Shown piece by piece: positions 45,145 through 53,948 of a stretch of DNA of 64,000 bases. Both the position numbers and the translations under genes were made by a program. Source of the DNA: Acinetobacter baylyi DSM 14961 = CIP 107474 (GTDB taxonomy: Bacteria > Pseudomonadota > Gammaproteobacteria > Pseudomonadales > Moraxellaceae); the NCBI RefSeq assembly GCF_000368685.1, contig NZ_KB849628.1, forward strand, positions 124,001 to 188,000, given 5' to 3'. Positions within the stretch are counted from its first letter, which is position 1. Each line of letters starts with the position of its first letter. Under the pieces are notes generated by a model. The model ran no database searches and was not told where the DNA came from. It worked only from the letters and a program-made list of their open reading frames with translations.

Positions 45145-47250
45145 ATGAGTCAGTCCTTACTTGATGCATTATTAAATCCAGCGTCGGTGGCCTTGATTGG
45201 TGCATCGGATAATCCTGCACGCATTGGCGGCCGCCCACTGCGTTATCTAAAGGAAAGTGGCTTTGAGGGCGAGATTTTTCCGGTCAATCCAAACCGAGAT
45301 CGGGTGCAAGGGATGCTTGCTTATGCCGATCTGGCCAGTTTGCCAAAAGCTGCCGACGTGGCATTACTGGCTGTGCCTGCATCTGCCACTGTTCAAGCGG
45401 TTCGCGAGTGTGCCCAAAAGGGCATACAAACTGCGATTGTCTTTTCAGCAGGTTTTGCAGAAGCGGGGGAAGATGGACATCAGATGCAACAAGAGATGTT
45501 AAATGCAGCCAAAGAAAGTAATCTGCGTCTTTTGGGGCCAAATTGTTTGGGTGTGTTTAATGCCTATAAAAAGTTTTACGGGACTTTTTCGACGGTTTTG
45601 GATGGTGACTTTATTGAGCCAGGTGCTGTCTCGATTGTGTCACAAAGTGGCGCTTACGGCTCTCACATTGCACATTTGTGCCGTCAACGCGGACTTGGTA
45701 TTGGCTATTGGGTGACCACTGGAAATGAATGCGATATCGATTTGTCGGATGCATTAAATTGGGTAGTTGATCAACCTGAAGTGAAAGTGGTACTGGCTTA
45801 TGCAGAGGGTATCCGACATCGTGATCGATTTATTCAGGCGCTTGAAAAGGCGCAGCGAAATAATGTCGCAATTATTTTCATGAAAGTCGGGCGATCAGAA
45901 GTCGGTGCCAAAGCTGCCAGCTCACACACGGCTGCACTGGCTGGCTCGAATGCCGTATTTGATGCAGTATTGCGTCAATATGGTGTGATTCGGGCCAAAA
46001 CCACCACCGAGCAGATTGATATTGCGTATGCAGTAACCCGTGCAGGTCATATAGAGCACAATCGGCTAGGGGTTTTCACCTTTTCTGGAGGCTTCGGTAT
46101 TCAAATGGCCGATGACGCAGAAGCCGCTGGACTTGATGTAGCGCCAATGCCAGAAGCTGCGCAAGATGAGCTTAAGCAGCTTCTGCCTTATGCTTCCCCT
46201 GTCAATCCGGTAGATGCCACAGCTCAAGCGCTGACCGATCTGCCTATGATGACCAGTTTTATTCAAACGATGTTGAAAAAAGGTGATTATCAGTTTTTTG
46301 CCGGAATTTTAGGGAGTGGCCCTACCAGCCCAACTTTTGCCACAGCGCTAAGACAAACGTTTGAAGAGGCTACGAAGGATGCACCATCTTGCTTGAAATG
46401 CCTGACCATGACCGCGCCACCAGAAATTGTTCGGCAATATGAAGAAAAAGGCTTTTTGGTATATGAGGATGGCGCAGCGCTCATTAATGCACTCGGTGCG
46501 CTGGTGAAATTACAACAAGCACGAACAGCAACGCGATCATCTTCTGACTTTAAGTTACCAGAGCGTATTGAAATTCCGCAGCGTGAGATGAATGAGTTTG
46601 CAGCCAAGCAAATATTAAAGCAGGCTGGAATTCCATGTTTGCCTGAAATTTTGATTGCACCTGATGATGATCCAACACTCGCCGCCAACGAACTCGGCTA
46701 TCCATTGGTCATGAAAATTGCATCAGCCGATTTGCCCCATAAAACCGAGGTGGGTGGCATTCGATTAAATCTCAAATCGGCACAAGAGGTATCTGATGCT
46801 AAGGCCAATATGCTGCGTCATGTACAGCAGCTGGCACCGTCAGCCCAACTCGATGGTGTGATCTTAACCCCAATGTTAAAGGGGGGCAGAGAAACGATTG
46901 TTGGCGTGTTCAATGATCAAAGCTTCGGGCCAGTGGTGATGTTTGGATTGGGCGGAATTTTTGTAGAGGTGCTTAAAGATGTGACATTCCGCATTGCACC
47001 CTTTGGAATCGATCAGGCCAAGGCCATGATTGCCGAAATTAAGGGATATGCATTACTGCAAGGCGTACGCGGTGAACAACCTGCCGATATTGATGCCTTG
47101 GCCAAACTACTCTCGACATTATCAGAATTCGCTGCCGTACATGCCGATCAATTTGACAGTATTGATTTAAACCCAGTGCTGGTACTCGATCAAGACCAAG
47201 GCGTAATCGCCCTAGATGCGCTGATTGTGCCGCGATCAGCTCAGCCATAA
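45145..47250 (+). CDS. ADP-forming acyl-CoA synthetase (CoA-binding plus ATP-grasp)
   Basis: 701 residues. N-terminal CoA-binding domain (SVALIGASDNPARIGGRPL), succinyl-CoA-ligase-like domains with SHTAALAGS carrying the likely phosphorylated His near 257, and a C-terminal ATP-grasp domain (LGYPLVMKIASADLPHKTEVGGI). The same layout is found in feruloyl-CoA and pimeloyl-CoA synthetases. It is a second acid-activating enzyme in the island, besides the AMP-forming ligase, so two different acids probably occur. 9 bp after the lactonase. Confidence 0.88.
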   Translation: MSQSLLDALLNPASVALIGASDNPARIGGRPLRYLKESGFEGEIFPVNPNRDRVQGMLAYADLASLPKAADVALLAVPASATVQAVRECAQKGIQTAIVFSAGFAEAGEDGHQMQQEMLNAAKESNLRLLGPNCLGVFNAYKKFYGTFSTVLDGDFIEPGAVSIVSQSGAYGSHIAHLCRQRGLGIGYWVTTGNECDIDLSDALNWVVDQPEVKVVLAYAEGIRHRDRFIQALEKAQRNNVAIIFMKVGRSEVGAKAASSHTAALAGSNAVFDAVLRQYGVIRAKTTTEQIDIAYAVTRAGHIEHNRLGVFTFSGGFGIQMADDAEAAGLDVAPMPEAAQDELKQLLPYASPVNPVDATAQALTDLPMMTSFIQTMLKKGDYQFFAGILGSGPTSPTFATALRQTFEEATKDAPSCLKCLTMTAPPEIVRQYEEKGFLVYEDGAALINALGALVKLQQARTATRSSSDFKLPERIEIPQREMNEFAAKQILKQAGIPCLPEILIAPDDDPTLAANELGYPLVMKIASADLPHKTEVGGIRLNLKSAQEVSDAKANMLRHVQQLAPSAQLDGVILTPMLKGGRETIVGVFNDQSFGPVVMFGLGGIFVEVLKDVTFRIAPFGIDQAKAMIAEIKGYALLQGVRGEQPADIDALAKLLSTLSEFAAVHADQFDSIDLNPVLVLDQDQGVIALDALIVPRSAQP

Positions 47251-47264
47251 TTCATAAATGTGAA
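47251..47264. promoter_or_regulatory. Candidate IclR operator 4 (TTCATAAATGTGAA)
   Basis: 12 of 14 positions as operator 1; directly after the synthetase stop, 101 bp upstream of the flavin reductase start. Confidence 0.45.
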
Positions 47265-47364
47265 ACTCATGTGCAACTCACGAAATGCGTTGCACATGCC
47301 TTATAAACAAGCCAATGTAATAAAAAGCGAACAATTTAGTCCAGGGAACTATGAGGATTACACC

Positions 47365-47916
47365 ATGTCTGTTGAAGCACAATTGCAGTCCCGTCTAAGT
47401 CATACTACAGACTTGATCGATACCTACCAAAGTATTGATATCGCTAGATTTAAACAATCTATGCGCCATATTGCCTCGCCGGTTGGCGTGGTGACTACAC
47501 ATCAAGGTGACTTACGCCATGGTTTAACGGCCACAGCCATTTGTTCAGTCTCGATGGAACCACCCAGTATGTTGGTATGCGTAAACCGCAATGCCAGCGC
47601 AGAGCAAATTATTGCCCGAAGCGGAAGTTTTGCGATCAATATGCTTACCGATGAACAACATGGAATAGCACGCTTATTTTCTACACCGGGTACAACACCA
47701 GAGCAACGCTATACTGAAGGCGAGTGGCATACGTTGGTAACTGGTTCTCCAATTTTAAAAGGTGCTGTTGCAGCATTTGATTGCGTGGTTGAGGAATGTA
47801 TTCAGTCGGGAACACATCATCTCTATATTGGTCGAGTGCTGGCTGCAGAATATCTGGATCAAAATATTCTACTGTACCGAGATGGCCTGTTTCGTAAGCT
47901 TGAACGTATCATTTGA
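47365..47916 (+). CDS. Flavin reductase (DIM6/NTAB family)
   Basis: 183 residues from ATG 47365 (GAGGA site); an open frame from 47260 lacks one. Split-barrel flavin-binding features: RHIASPVGVVTT, GLTATAICSVSMEPPSMLVCVNR and FAINMLTDEQ, with a late THHLYIGRV segment. It supplies reduced FMN/FAD to a two-component monooxygenase, here most likely the luciferase-like enzyme at 50872. Confidence 0.88.
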   Translation: MSVEAQLQSRLSHTTDLIDTYQSIDIARFKQSMRHIASPVGVVTTHQGDLRHGLTATAICSVSMEPPSMLVCVNRNASAEQIIARSGSFAINMLTDEQHGIARLFSTPGTTPEQRYTEGEWHTLVTGSPILKGAVAAFDCVVEECIQSGTHHLYIGRVLAAEYLDQNILLYRDGLFRKLERII

Positions 47917-47937
47917 TCAGACACGATGGTGATCAAT

Positions 47938-49530
47938 ATGAACACTCAAAGAAAAGTTGCGATCGTGACTGGGGCAAACGGCGGTATTGGACGAGTAATT
48001 TGTCAATCGTTGGCCAGTGCTCATTATCTGATTGCTGGTCTAGATCGAGAAGGAATTGATCTTGAAAGAAATATGAGCCAACTGGGTACCGAACACCGAG
48101 CGTATGTTTGTGATTTGGCCGATGATCAGCAGATCCAGCGTGTTGTAAAGGAAATTGCAGCGCATTACGGACACATCGATCTGATTGTGAATAATGCAGC
48201 CATTGGTCCAACCATGTCAGCAACCATCGATACATCTTTAGATGAATTCAAACAGGCGATGTCCGTCAACTGGATGGGACCTTTGCAATTGATCCGACAG
48301 GCACTGCCATGGATGCCAATACACGGTGCAGCAATTGTCAATATTGCATCATTGGCAGGTGTGGTGTCTAACCCAAAACGTAATGCATATTCTGCTTCTA
48401 AAGCAGCAATGATTAGCCTGACCCGATCACTGGCATGCGAGTTGGCTCATAAGCAGATTCGAGTCAATGCGATCGCACCGGGCTATGTACGTACAAACAT
48501 GGTGGCCGAGCTTGAAACCTCAGGCAAAGTGGATCTGCACTTAGTGCGTCAGCGTATTCCGATGGGACGTCTGGCTCGACCAGAAGAAATTGCGCATGTG
48601 GTCACGTTTTTAGGATCTGAACAAGCGCGTTATATCACGGGGAGTATCGTTCCTGTTGATGGTGGCTGGGCCTGTTTTAATCAGGCGGGTAATGCTCATC
48701 CCGCACAGCAAGATATTCCTCAATCTGAACTCAACGTAGATTCTCCTTTAGGTCGCTCACGTGTTGTGGTTATAACGGGTGCAGCACAAGGAATAGGACG
48801 AGCAATTGCAGAAAAATTTGCTGCACAGGGCGATCGCTTGATTTTACTCGATCTAAATCAGGAGCCATTAGAGAAGCTGCGTGAAACACTCGCGGGTGAA
48901 CACTTGAGCTTTTGTGTAGACATTAGTGATGAGCAGCAAGTCAAGCAGGTATTTCATTCTATTCAAAAGTTGTATTCAGAGATCGATGTGTTGGTTAACA
49001 ACGCGGGAATAGCCGAGCAATTTTTGCCTCTGGAGCAACAGTCGGTTGAAGCCATTGAAAAGCTTTTCGATATTAACCTGAACGGTGCTTTTTGCTGTAT
49101 CCGTGAATGTTTAAATGCCATGCAGCACAAAGCGGGTGTAGTTATTAACATGGGTTCAATTAACTCGCATTTAGCATTTTCACCACGTCATGCTTATGGT
49201 GCATCTAAAGCTGCTATAGAAATGTTGAGCCGTTGTTTAACTGCTGAACTCGCCCCTCAAGGTATTCGGGTGCTGACATTGTGCCCAGGCTACATTCAAA
49301 CACCGGGTGTTGTTCAGCTAGAACAATCGGGTCGGATTAACGTTGAAAATATTCGACGTCGTATTCCACTCGGACGACTTGGCCAGCCTGAAGATATCGC
49401 TGAAGCTGCCTATTTTCTTGCTTCGCCTCAAGCCTCATATATCAATGGTGCAGCCGTCTATGTCGATGGTGGCTGGACTGCCTTCGGAAATGCAGGTGAT
49501 GCATCATCGCCAAGCGCTATTTATAATTAA
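47938..49530 (+). CDS. Double short-chain dehydrogenase (two SDR domains fused)
   Basis: 530 residues from ATG 47938, with GGTGA 5 bp upstream; ATG 47926 is also in frame. Domain 1 (about 1-250) has TGANGGIGR, NNAAIGP and catalytic YSASKAA. Domain 2 (about 275-520) has TGAAQGIGRA, NNAGIAE and YGASKAA. Both keep Ser-Tyr-Lys and end with DGGW. Both domains seem active, so the protein may run two successive or alternative alcohol/ketone reactions. The linker is rich in Gln/Pro. It follows the flavin reductase within 25 bp. Confidence 0.9.
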   Translation: MNTQRKVAIVTGANGGIGRVICQSLASAHYLIAGLDREGIDLERNMSQLGTEHRAYVCDLADDQQIQRVVKEIAAHYGHIDLIVNNAAIGPTMSATIDTSLDEFKQAMSVNWMGPLQLIRQALPWMPIHGAAIVNIASLAGVVSNPKRNAYSASKAAMISLTRSLACELAHKQIRVNAIAPGYVRTNMVAELETSGKVDLHLVRQRIPMGRLARPEEIAHVVTFLGSEQARYITGSIVPVDGGWACFNQAGNAHPAQQDIPQSELNVDSPLGRSRVVVITGAAQGIGRAIAEKFAAQGDRLILLDLNQEPLEKLRETLAGEHLSFCVDISDEQQVKQVFHSIQKLYSEIDVLVNNAGIAEQFLPLEQQSVEAIEKLFDINLNGAFCCIRECLNAMQHKAGVVINMGSINSHLAFSPRHAYGASKAAIEMLSRCLTAELAPQGIRVLTLCPGYIQTPGVVQLEQSGRINVENIRRRIPLGRLGQPEDIAEAAYFLASPQASYINGAAVYVDGGWTAFGNAGDASSPSAIYN

Positions 49531-49543
49531 GGAGCACGACATC

Positions 49544-50647
49544 ATGGAATTGGTGTATTCAAAACACGCAGGTATGCGTCTAGACGAACCTGAAAATTTT
49601 AAGGCATTTAAACTGGTGCTCGAAGGATTTGAACTTGGCGAGCGACCCGCTATTGCTGATTTGGATTATGACAATAACGATCATGTTTGGATACCACCTT
49701 CACAAGTATTACAGTTTGCTAAGTCGGATGCATGGCGCTCGCAATTTCATAAAATGATTGAAGGTGCCGAAAAATATGGCTGGATTCATCCTGATACGCA
49801 AGCCATCAAGGCACATATCCAATGGCAATCAGCAAGCAATCTGCCAGAGCTGAATCAGGTGCCCGAACAGTCTTTGGTTGTTGTTCGTCAAGAGCATGGC
49901 TATACCGTAATCACACTTAATCGTCCTGAAAAGCTCAATGCCTTGACACGCCCGATGTTACAGGCCCTCAAAGATGCAGTTTTGGCTGCAACGCAAGACC
50001 ACGCCTGTCGAGCAATTTTAATCACTGGAAATGGGCGTGGATTCTGCACTGGACAGGATCTAAATGAGCGACGTGATCTTGAGCAGGCCGTCGACTTGGG
50101 TGAGTCTTTAATTCAATTTTATAATCCGATTATCACTGCAATTGACCAAGCAAATAAACCCGTGGTGTGTGCTGTCAATGGTGTCGCTGCCGGAGCAGGC
50201 GTAGGACTTGCACTGGCATGCGATATTGTATTAGCAGCAGATGATGCTCGATTTATTCAATCTTTTTCCAAAATTGGTTTGGCACCTGATGCTGGAATCA
50301 GTTGGCATTTACCTCGCTTGATTGGCTCTGCACGAACGAAAGCATTAACCATTTTGGCTGAGCCAATTAGCGCTGTTCAGGCGCAAGAATGGGGCATGAT
50401 CTGGGCGACTTTGCCCAGTGAAAAGCTACACAGTGAAGCGGAGGCACTGGTCAAACAATTGAGCCAACGCCCAACGTTATCCTTTGCAGCGATTAAACAG
50501 GCGCATCGAAGTACAGCAATCAATACGTTACAGCAGCAGCTCGATCTAGAAGCCACCCTACAACAAAAGGTAGGATGGAGTGAGGATTATAAACGCGGAG
50601 TACAAGCTTTTTTTGATGGCACTACTGCGCAATTTACTGGTCAATAA
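49544..50647 (+). CDS. PaaG-like enoyl-CoA hydratase/isomerase with N-terminal extension
   Basis: 367 residues from ATG 49544 (AAGGAG site). Residues about 110-367 are a crotonase-fold enzyme: GRGFCTGQDLNERRDL, NGVAAGAGVGLALACDI and IGLAPDAGISWHLPRLIG, the last with the Asp typical of PaaG-type ring-1,2-epoxide/enoyl isomerases. The first 100 residues (VYSKHAGMRLDEPENFKAFK, WIPPSQVLQFAKSDAWRSQF) form an extra module I do not recognise. Placed after the double SDR; probably isomerises or hydrates a ring or enoyl-CoA. Confidence 0.82.
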   Translation: MELVYSKHAGMRLDEPENFKAFKLVLEGFELGERPAIADLDYDNNDHVWIPPSQVLQFAKSDAWRSQFHKMIEGAEKYGWIHPDTQAIKAHIQWQSASNLPELNQVPEQSLVVVRQEHGYTVITLNRPEKLNALTRPMLQALKDAVLAATQDHACRAILITGNGRGFCTGQDLNERRDLEQAVDLGESLIQFYNPIITAIDQANKPVVCAVNGVAAGAGVGLALACDIVLAADDARFIQSFSKIGLAPDAGISWHLPRLIGSARTKALTILAEPISAVQAQEWGMIWATLPSEKLHSEAEALVKQLSQRPTLSFAAIKQAHRSTAINTLQQQLDLEATLQQKVGWSEDYKRGVQAFFDGTTAQFTGQ

Positions 50648-50654
50648 CGACAAA

Positions 50655-50668
50655 TTCATATATCTGAA
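50655..50668. promoter_or_regulatory. Candidate IclR operator 5 (TTCATATATCTGAA)
   Basis: 12 of 14 positions as operator 1; in the 224-bp leader of the luciferase-like monooxygenase gene. Confidence 0.45.
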
Positions 50669-50871
50669 TTTCAAGTCTAAATAAATGAAATATATAGAAT
50701 ATTATTTCCAATCTGCCTAGACTTAAACTTCAAGATCAACGCAAATTAAACTCAAGGCTGAGTTTCAAAATAGACACCTCTAGTCTGTGTCTCCAAGGAT
50801 TATTCAGCCTTAAAAAACAACAAGAGTTGTAGATTCGTTTTACAATTCAACTGCAAAAAAGGATCATTGAC

Positions 50872-51942
50872 ATGGAATTTGGTACATTTATTTTAGCTGC
50901 CCAACGTGGCTATCATCAAAGTTCGGCACAAGTTATTCGCCATTCGATTGCACAAACGGTTGCGGCCGAAAAAGCAGGCTTTGATGCTGCATGGTTTGCC
51001 GAGCATCATTTTAATAATTACAGCTTGGTACCATCCCCACTCATGATGGTCAGTGCGTGTGCCGGTTTAACCGAACATATTCGTTTGGGAACCGCGGTGT
51101 GTGTCTTACCGCTGTATCAACCGCAACGCCTACTTTCAGAAATTGGCTTTACCGATACTGTGACCAATGGGCGTTTGGAGTTAGGTGTTGGCTCTGGTTA
51201 TCAACAGTTTGAATTTGAACGTTTTGGCACAAATGTGAGTGATGCACCTGCGGTGTTTTCAGAATACTTAGACGTGCTGATGAAGGGGATGAAACAGAAG
51301 ACTTTTGAATACGATGGTGAGCATATCAAGATTCAGCCAACAGCGATTTCAGTTCGAACAGTTCAGCAGCCAACACCACCGATTTGGGTCGCTGCGGGTT
51401 CCGAGCGCAGTATGGCCCGTGCCTACAAAGAAGGCCACAATATTTTTGTGACGGCATTTCATGATGGTAACGATACGATTCGCCGTGTTCGAGACAATCT
51501 CACGGCTGCATCCGAGAGTGTTGGTAAGTCTGTGACAGATTCCAAAATTGCTTTTTTACGTTGTTGTTATGCCAGTGACAATGATGCTGAAATTAACAGT
51601 TACTTGGATAATGCACGTTTTCAGAGACGTTTATCTGAGGCTTTGCAAAAGCGTAAAGAACAGAGTGAGGATGGTTACTTAATCAAGGAAATGCCAACCG
51701 AACAAGATTTGTCTTTTGAACAAATGCGAAAAAATCTTCCAATTGGTAGCGTGAACTATGTGATTGACAAGCTCCTGCAAGAAATCGAAATTTTACAGCC
51801 TGACCAGATTGCCATCCAAACTCAACTGGGTGATTTTGATGAAAAAACCATGTTGCGTCAGATCGAACTTTGGGGGAGTACAATTATTCCAGCAGTAAAT
51901 AAAGCACTAGGGCGTGATGTCGCCAAAGTGGTTAATCAATAA
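50872..51942 (+). CDS. Luciferase-like (LLM) flavin-dependent monooxygenase
   Basis: 356 residues, bacterial-luciferase TIM barrel: FDAAWFAEHHFNNYSLVPSP, IRLGTAVCVLPLYQPQRLL, NGRLELGVGSGYQQFEFERFG and PPIWVAAGSERSM. It uses reduced flavin made by a separate reductase, as in type II Baeyer-Villiger enzymes (diketocamphane monooxygenases) and alkane-sulfonate monooxygenases. Its own leader with a dyad and its own terminator make it a separate, probably highly expressed unit. Confidence 0.88.
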   Translation: MEFGTFILAAQRGYHQSSAQVIRHSIAQTVAAEKAGFDAAWFAEHHFNNYSLVPSPLMMVSACAGLTEHIRLGTAVCVLPLYQPQRLLSEIGFTDTVTNGRLELGVGSGYQQFEFERFGTNVSDAPAVFSEYLDVLMKGMKQKTFEYDGEHIKIQPTAISVRTVQQPTPPIWVAAGSERSMARAYKEGHNIFVTAFHDGNDTIRRVRDNLTAASESVGKSVTDSKIAFLRCCYASDNDAEINSYLDNARFQRRLSEALQKRKEQSEDGYLIKEMPTEQDLSFEQMRKNLPIGSVNYVIDKLLQEIEILQPDQIAIQTQLGDFDEKTMLRQIELWGSTIIPAVNKALGRDVAKVVNQ

Positions 51943-51960
51943 TAGAGACTGTTCCTCTTG

Positions 51961-51987
51961 TGCCGATACTCCCATCGGCATTTTTTT
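51961..51987 (+). terminator. Rho-independent terminator after the LLM gene
   Basis: Stem TGCCGAT/ATCGGCA, 6-nt loop, then seven T. Confidence 0.92.
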
Positions 51988-52136
51988 CGAATGGTAGTTA
52001 TGTATCAAACTTTAGAGCAACGTAAGGAGTATATATCGTTCTCGGATAGCTTTAGATAAGCCAATGAAGCCAAGGCCACTAAGTTTTTGCCCAATAGCTT
52101 TAGTTCAGCTATAAAATAAAAGTTTCATTCATGACT

Positions 52137-52895
52137 TCATTCTCCAAATGGATTCATGGAAATCATCACTGGAAGACCTAACTGTGACAAGAATCTCGTT
52201 CGCGAGCTTTTAACAGCTTTTCGTTCTTCTGCTAATAATTTTTTGAATTCTGAGTTAAATCTCAGACGTGGATATTTCTCTAGAACTTCCGATCTATAAT
52301 CCTTTGATAAGGTAAATAATTTATCCCCGACTACATCACAGGATGCACCTTGTTGAAGAAGAATTACTTCAGATTCATTGTCTTCAGCAATATGACCATT
52401 CATATGCATGCATATAGCATCTTTGACAGTTTTGATTTTGTTTTCATCATAATTTAAGTGCTTTGCTTTCTTTTCAAATTGCATTGAACTCTCATATGTA
52501 AAACATTTACAGCCTTTTGATTCTTTATGAGTATCTGTCAGACCGATGTCATGATACAAAGAAGCTACCAATAAAACTTCAGGGTCGTATTTTCTTTGAT
52601 CCTGAAGGCCTATCGCAGCACCCCAAAAATAAGTTCTCCATGAGTGATTAATAAGAGTACCTGGGGCTTTTTCATTCAGCTCATTTATCGCTTCTACAAT
52701 AATTTTAGTATCAGGAACTTTTATATCTTTTAAATTTATATTGCTTTTTGAACTTCCAATATGAAGTTGAGACTTCATAACACCCAGCACGCTAGGTAAA
52801 AGAATTTCATTTAGGAGTTTAATTTTTTCTTTAGTGTTGAGATGACCATCTGTTGATTGCATCCATTCAAAGCTACCAATTTTTTTTATAGACAT
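52137..52895 (-). CDS. HD-domain protein
   Basis: 252 residues. HD-type metal motif: His in NHSWRTYFWG, LYHDIGLTD (His-Asp), and a later His in ICMHMNGHIA. Such stand-alone HD proteins are phosphohydrolases or metal-dependent hydrolases/lyases such as cyanamide hydratase, to which the overall order (first His, HD, late His) is similar. The substrate is not readable. A perfect 24-bp dyad lies 11 bp upstream of its start, which suggests tight repression. Confidence 0.72.
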   Translation of the reverse strand: MSIKKIGSFEWMQSTDGHLNTKEKIKLLNEILLPSVLGVMKSQLHIGSSKSNINLKDIKVPDTKIIVEAINELNEKAPGTLINHSWRTYFWGAAIGLQDQRKYDPEVLLVASLYHDIGLTDTHKESKGCKCFTYESSMQFEKKAKHLNYDENKIKTVKDAICMHMNGHIAEDNESEVILLQQGASCDVVGDKLFTLSKDYRSEVLEKYPRLRFNSEFKKLLAEERKAVKSSRTRFLSQLGLPVMISMNPFGE

Positions 52896-52906
52896 TCTTT
52901 TTTTTC

Positions 52907-52930
52907 AATTTAGAGTATTTACTCTAAATT
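52907..52930. promoter_or_regulatory. 24-bp perfect dyad upstream of the HD gene
   Basis: AATTTAGAGTA, TT spacer, TACTCTAAATT: 11-bp arms without mismatch, placed just upstream of the translation start. Typical size for a TetR-type operator; as RNA it could also fold over the ribosome site. No regulator gene is adjacent. Confidence 0.55.
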
Positions 52931-53106
52931 AGTTTGTACAGATATGTCTGTCAATATAGTCTATTAAATACACCGACAATTAATAAGTATTCTCATTCTT
53001 ATTTATCTTGTATTGCTAAAAATTTTTAAAACTAATTTTTTATATATGGAAAGAGAGTGGTACCAGTCCACCACTAATTAAACTACTGAAGCTAGGATTT
53101 TGATAA

Positions 53107-53343
53107 CTACGATGCCTGTTTGGCTTTTTGGCGTAAGACATACAAATATAAGTTTTCTACTTTTTCACGTGCCCATGGTGTGGTACGTAAGAATCGTAAT
53201 GATGATTTAACACTTGGATCTATGCAAAAACACCTAATTTCAATTTTACGACTTAAGCCTTCAAATCCACCGTAGTAATCCAATAATTCATCCAAAATTT
53301 CAGCAAGTTTTTTGCCGTGTAAAGGGTCATTGGAGGTGTTCAT
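53107..53343 (-). CDS. VF530 family (DUF2132) DNA-binding-like protein
   Basis: 78 residues with the family pattern NDPLHGKKLAEILDELLDYYG, RCFCIDPSVKSSLRFLRTTPWAREKVE and a terminal YLYVLRQ. The VF530 fold is a small helical domain of unknown function thought to bind nucleic acid. Single gene. Confidence 0.85.
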   Translation of the reverse strand: MNTSNDPLHGKKLAEILDELLDYYGGFEGLSRKIEIRCFCIDPSVKSSLRFLRTTPWAREKVENLYLYVLRQKAKQAS

Positions 53344-53948
53344 GATAGATCAACCATATTTTTGGAGACTATCATTATAACCTGAGCTAGTTAGAAAATG
53401 AGAGAGTTGGAATTTAAATGTGATTAACATAGAAAATTACAGCTTATTTTCTAGGTAACTTTTTTCAAATATAAATTAGTCAAATTCTAATAATTAGGTG
53501 GCTATATCTTAATTGTCTTATGTTTACCTAAAGTTTGATTCATAAGAATCTATCTATTTATATTCTTTAAATTAAACCACTTATAGCAATAACACTAAAA
53601 AAATTAAAAGCTAAGTTCATGAACTAAAAGATTCATACTTTAAAAAAGAATATCTGTGTCTAGCATGGTCTGATGTTTTTTTGACATTTCTAGTTCATAT
53701 TAATCCACCGTCATTCCTCCTAAACGCGCAATACATTTATTGCAATACTGGAAATTGGGTAATCAAACTTGAATCATATAAGTTATGGTAAAGATAAGGA
53801 TCTGCGATAAAGGCACAGGCACATGATATAGGGTAATCCCCCCTAAAAATAAAGATGGGCGCTAGTCATAAACATTTTTGCATTGACTAGTTATTAGAGA
53901 GATTTATAGTCTTAAAGAAGCAATTGAGATAATAGGGTTTGAAATAGC
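53344..53948. other. 605-bp intergenic region
   Basis: Strongly A+T-rich, with no supported gene on either strand. Visible are the short palindrome AGTTCATGAACT (53614-53625) and the leader of the AraC gene that follows. Confidence 0.5.

Noticed and set aside
53614..53625. AGTTCATGAACT as a quorum-sensing lux box
   Set aside because: Too short, and lacks the CTGT...ACAG pattern; no LuxR-type gene nearby.
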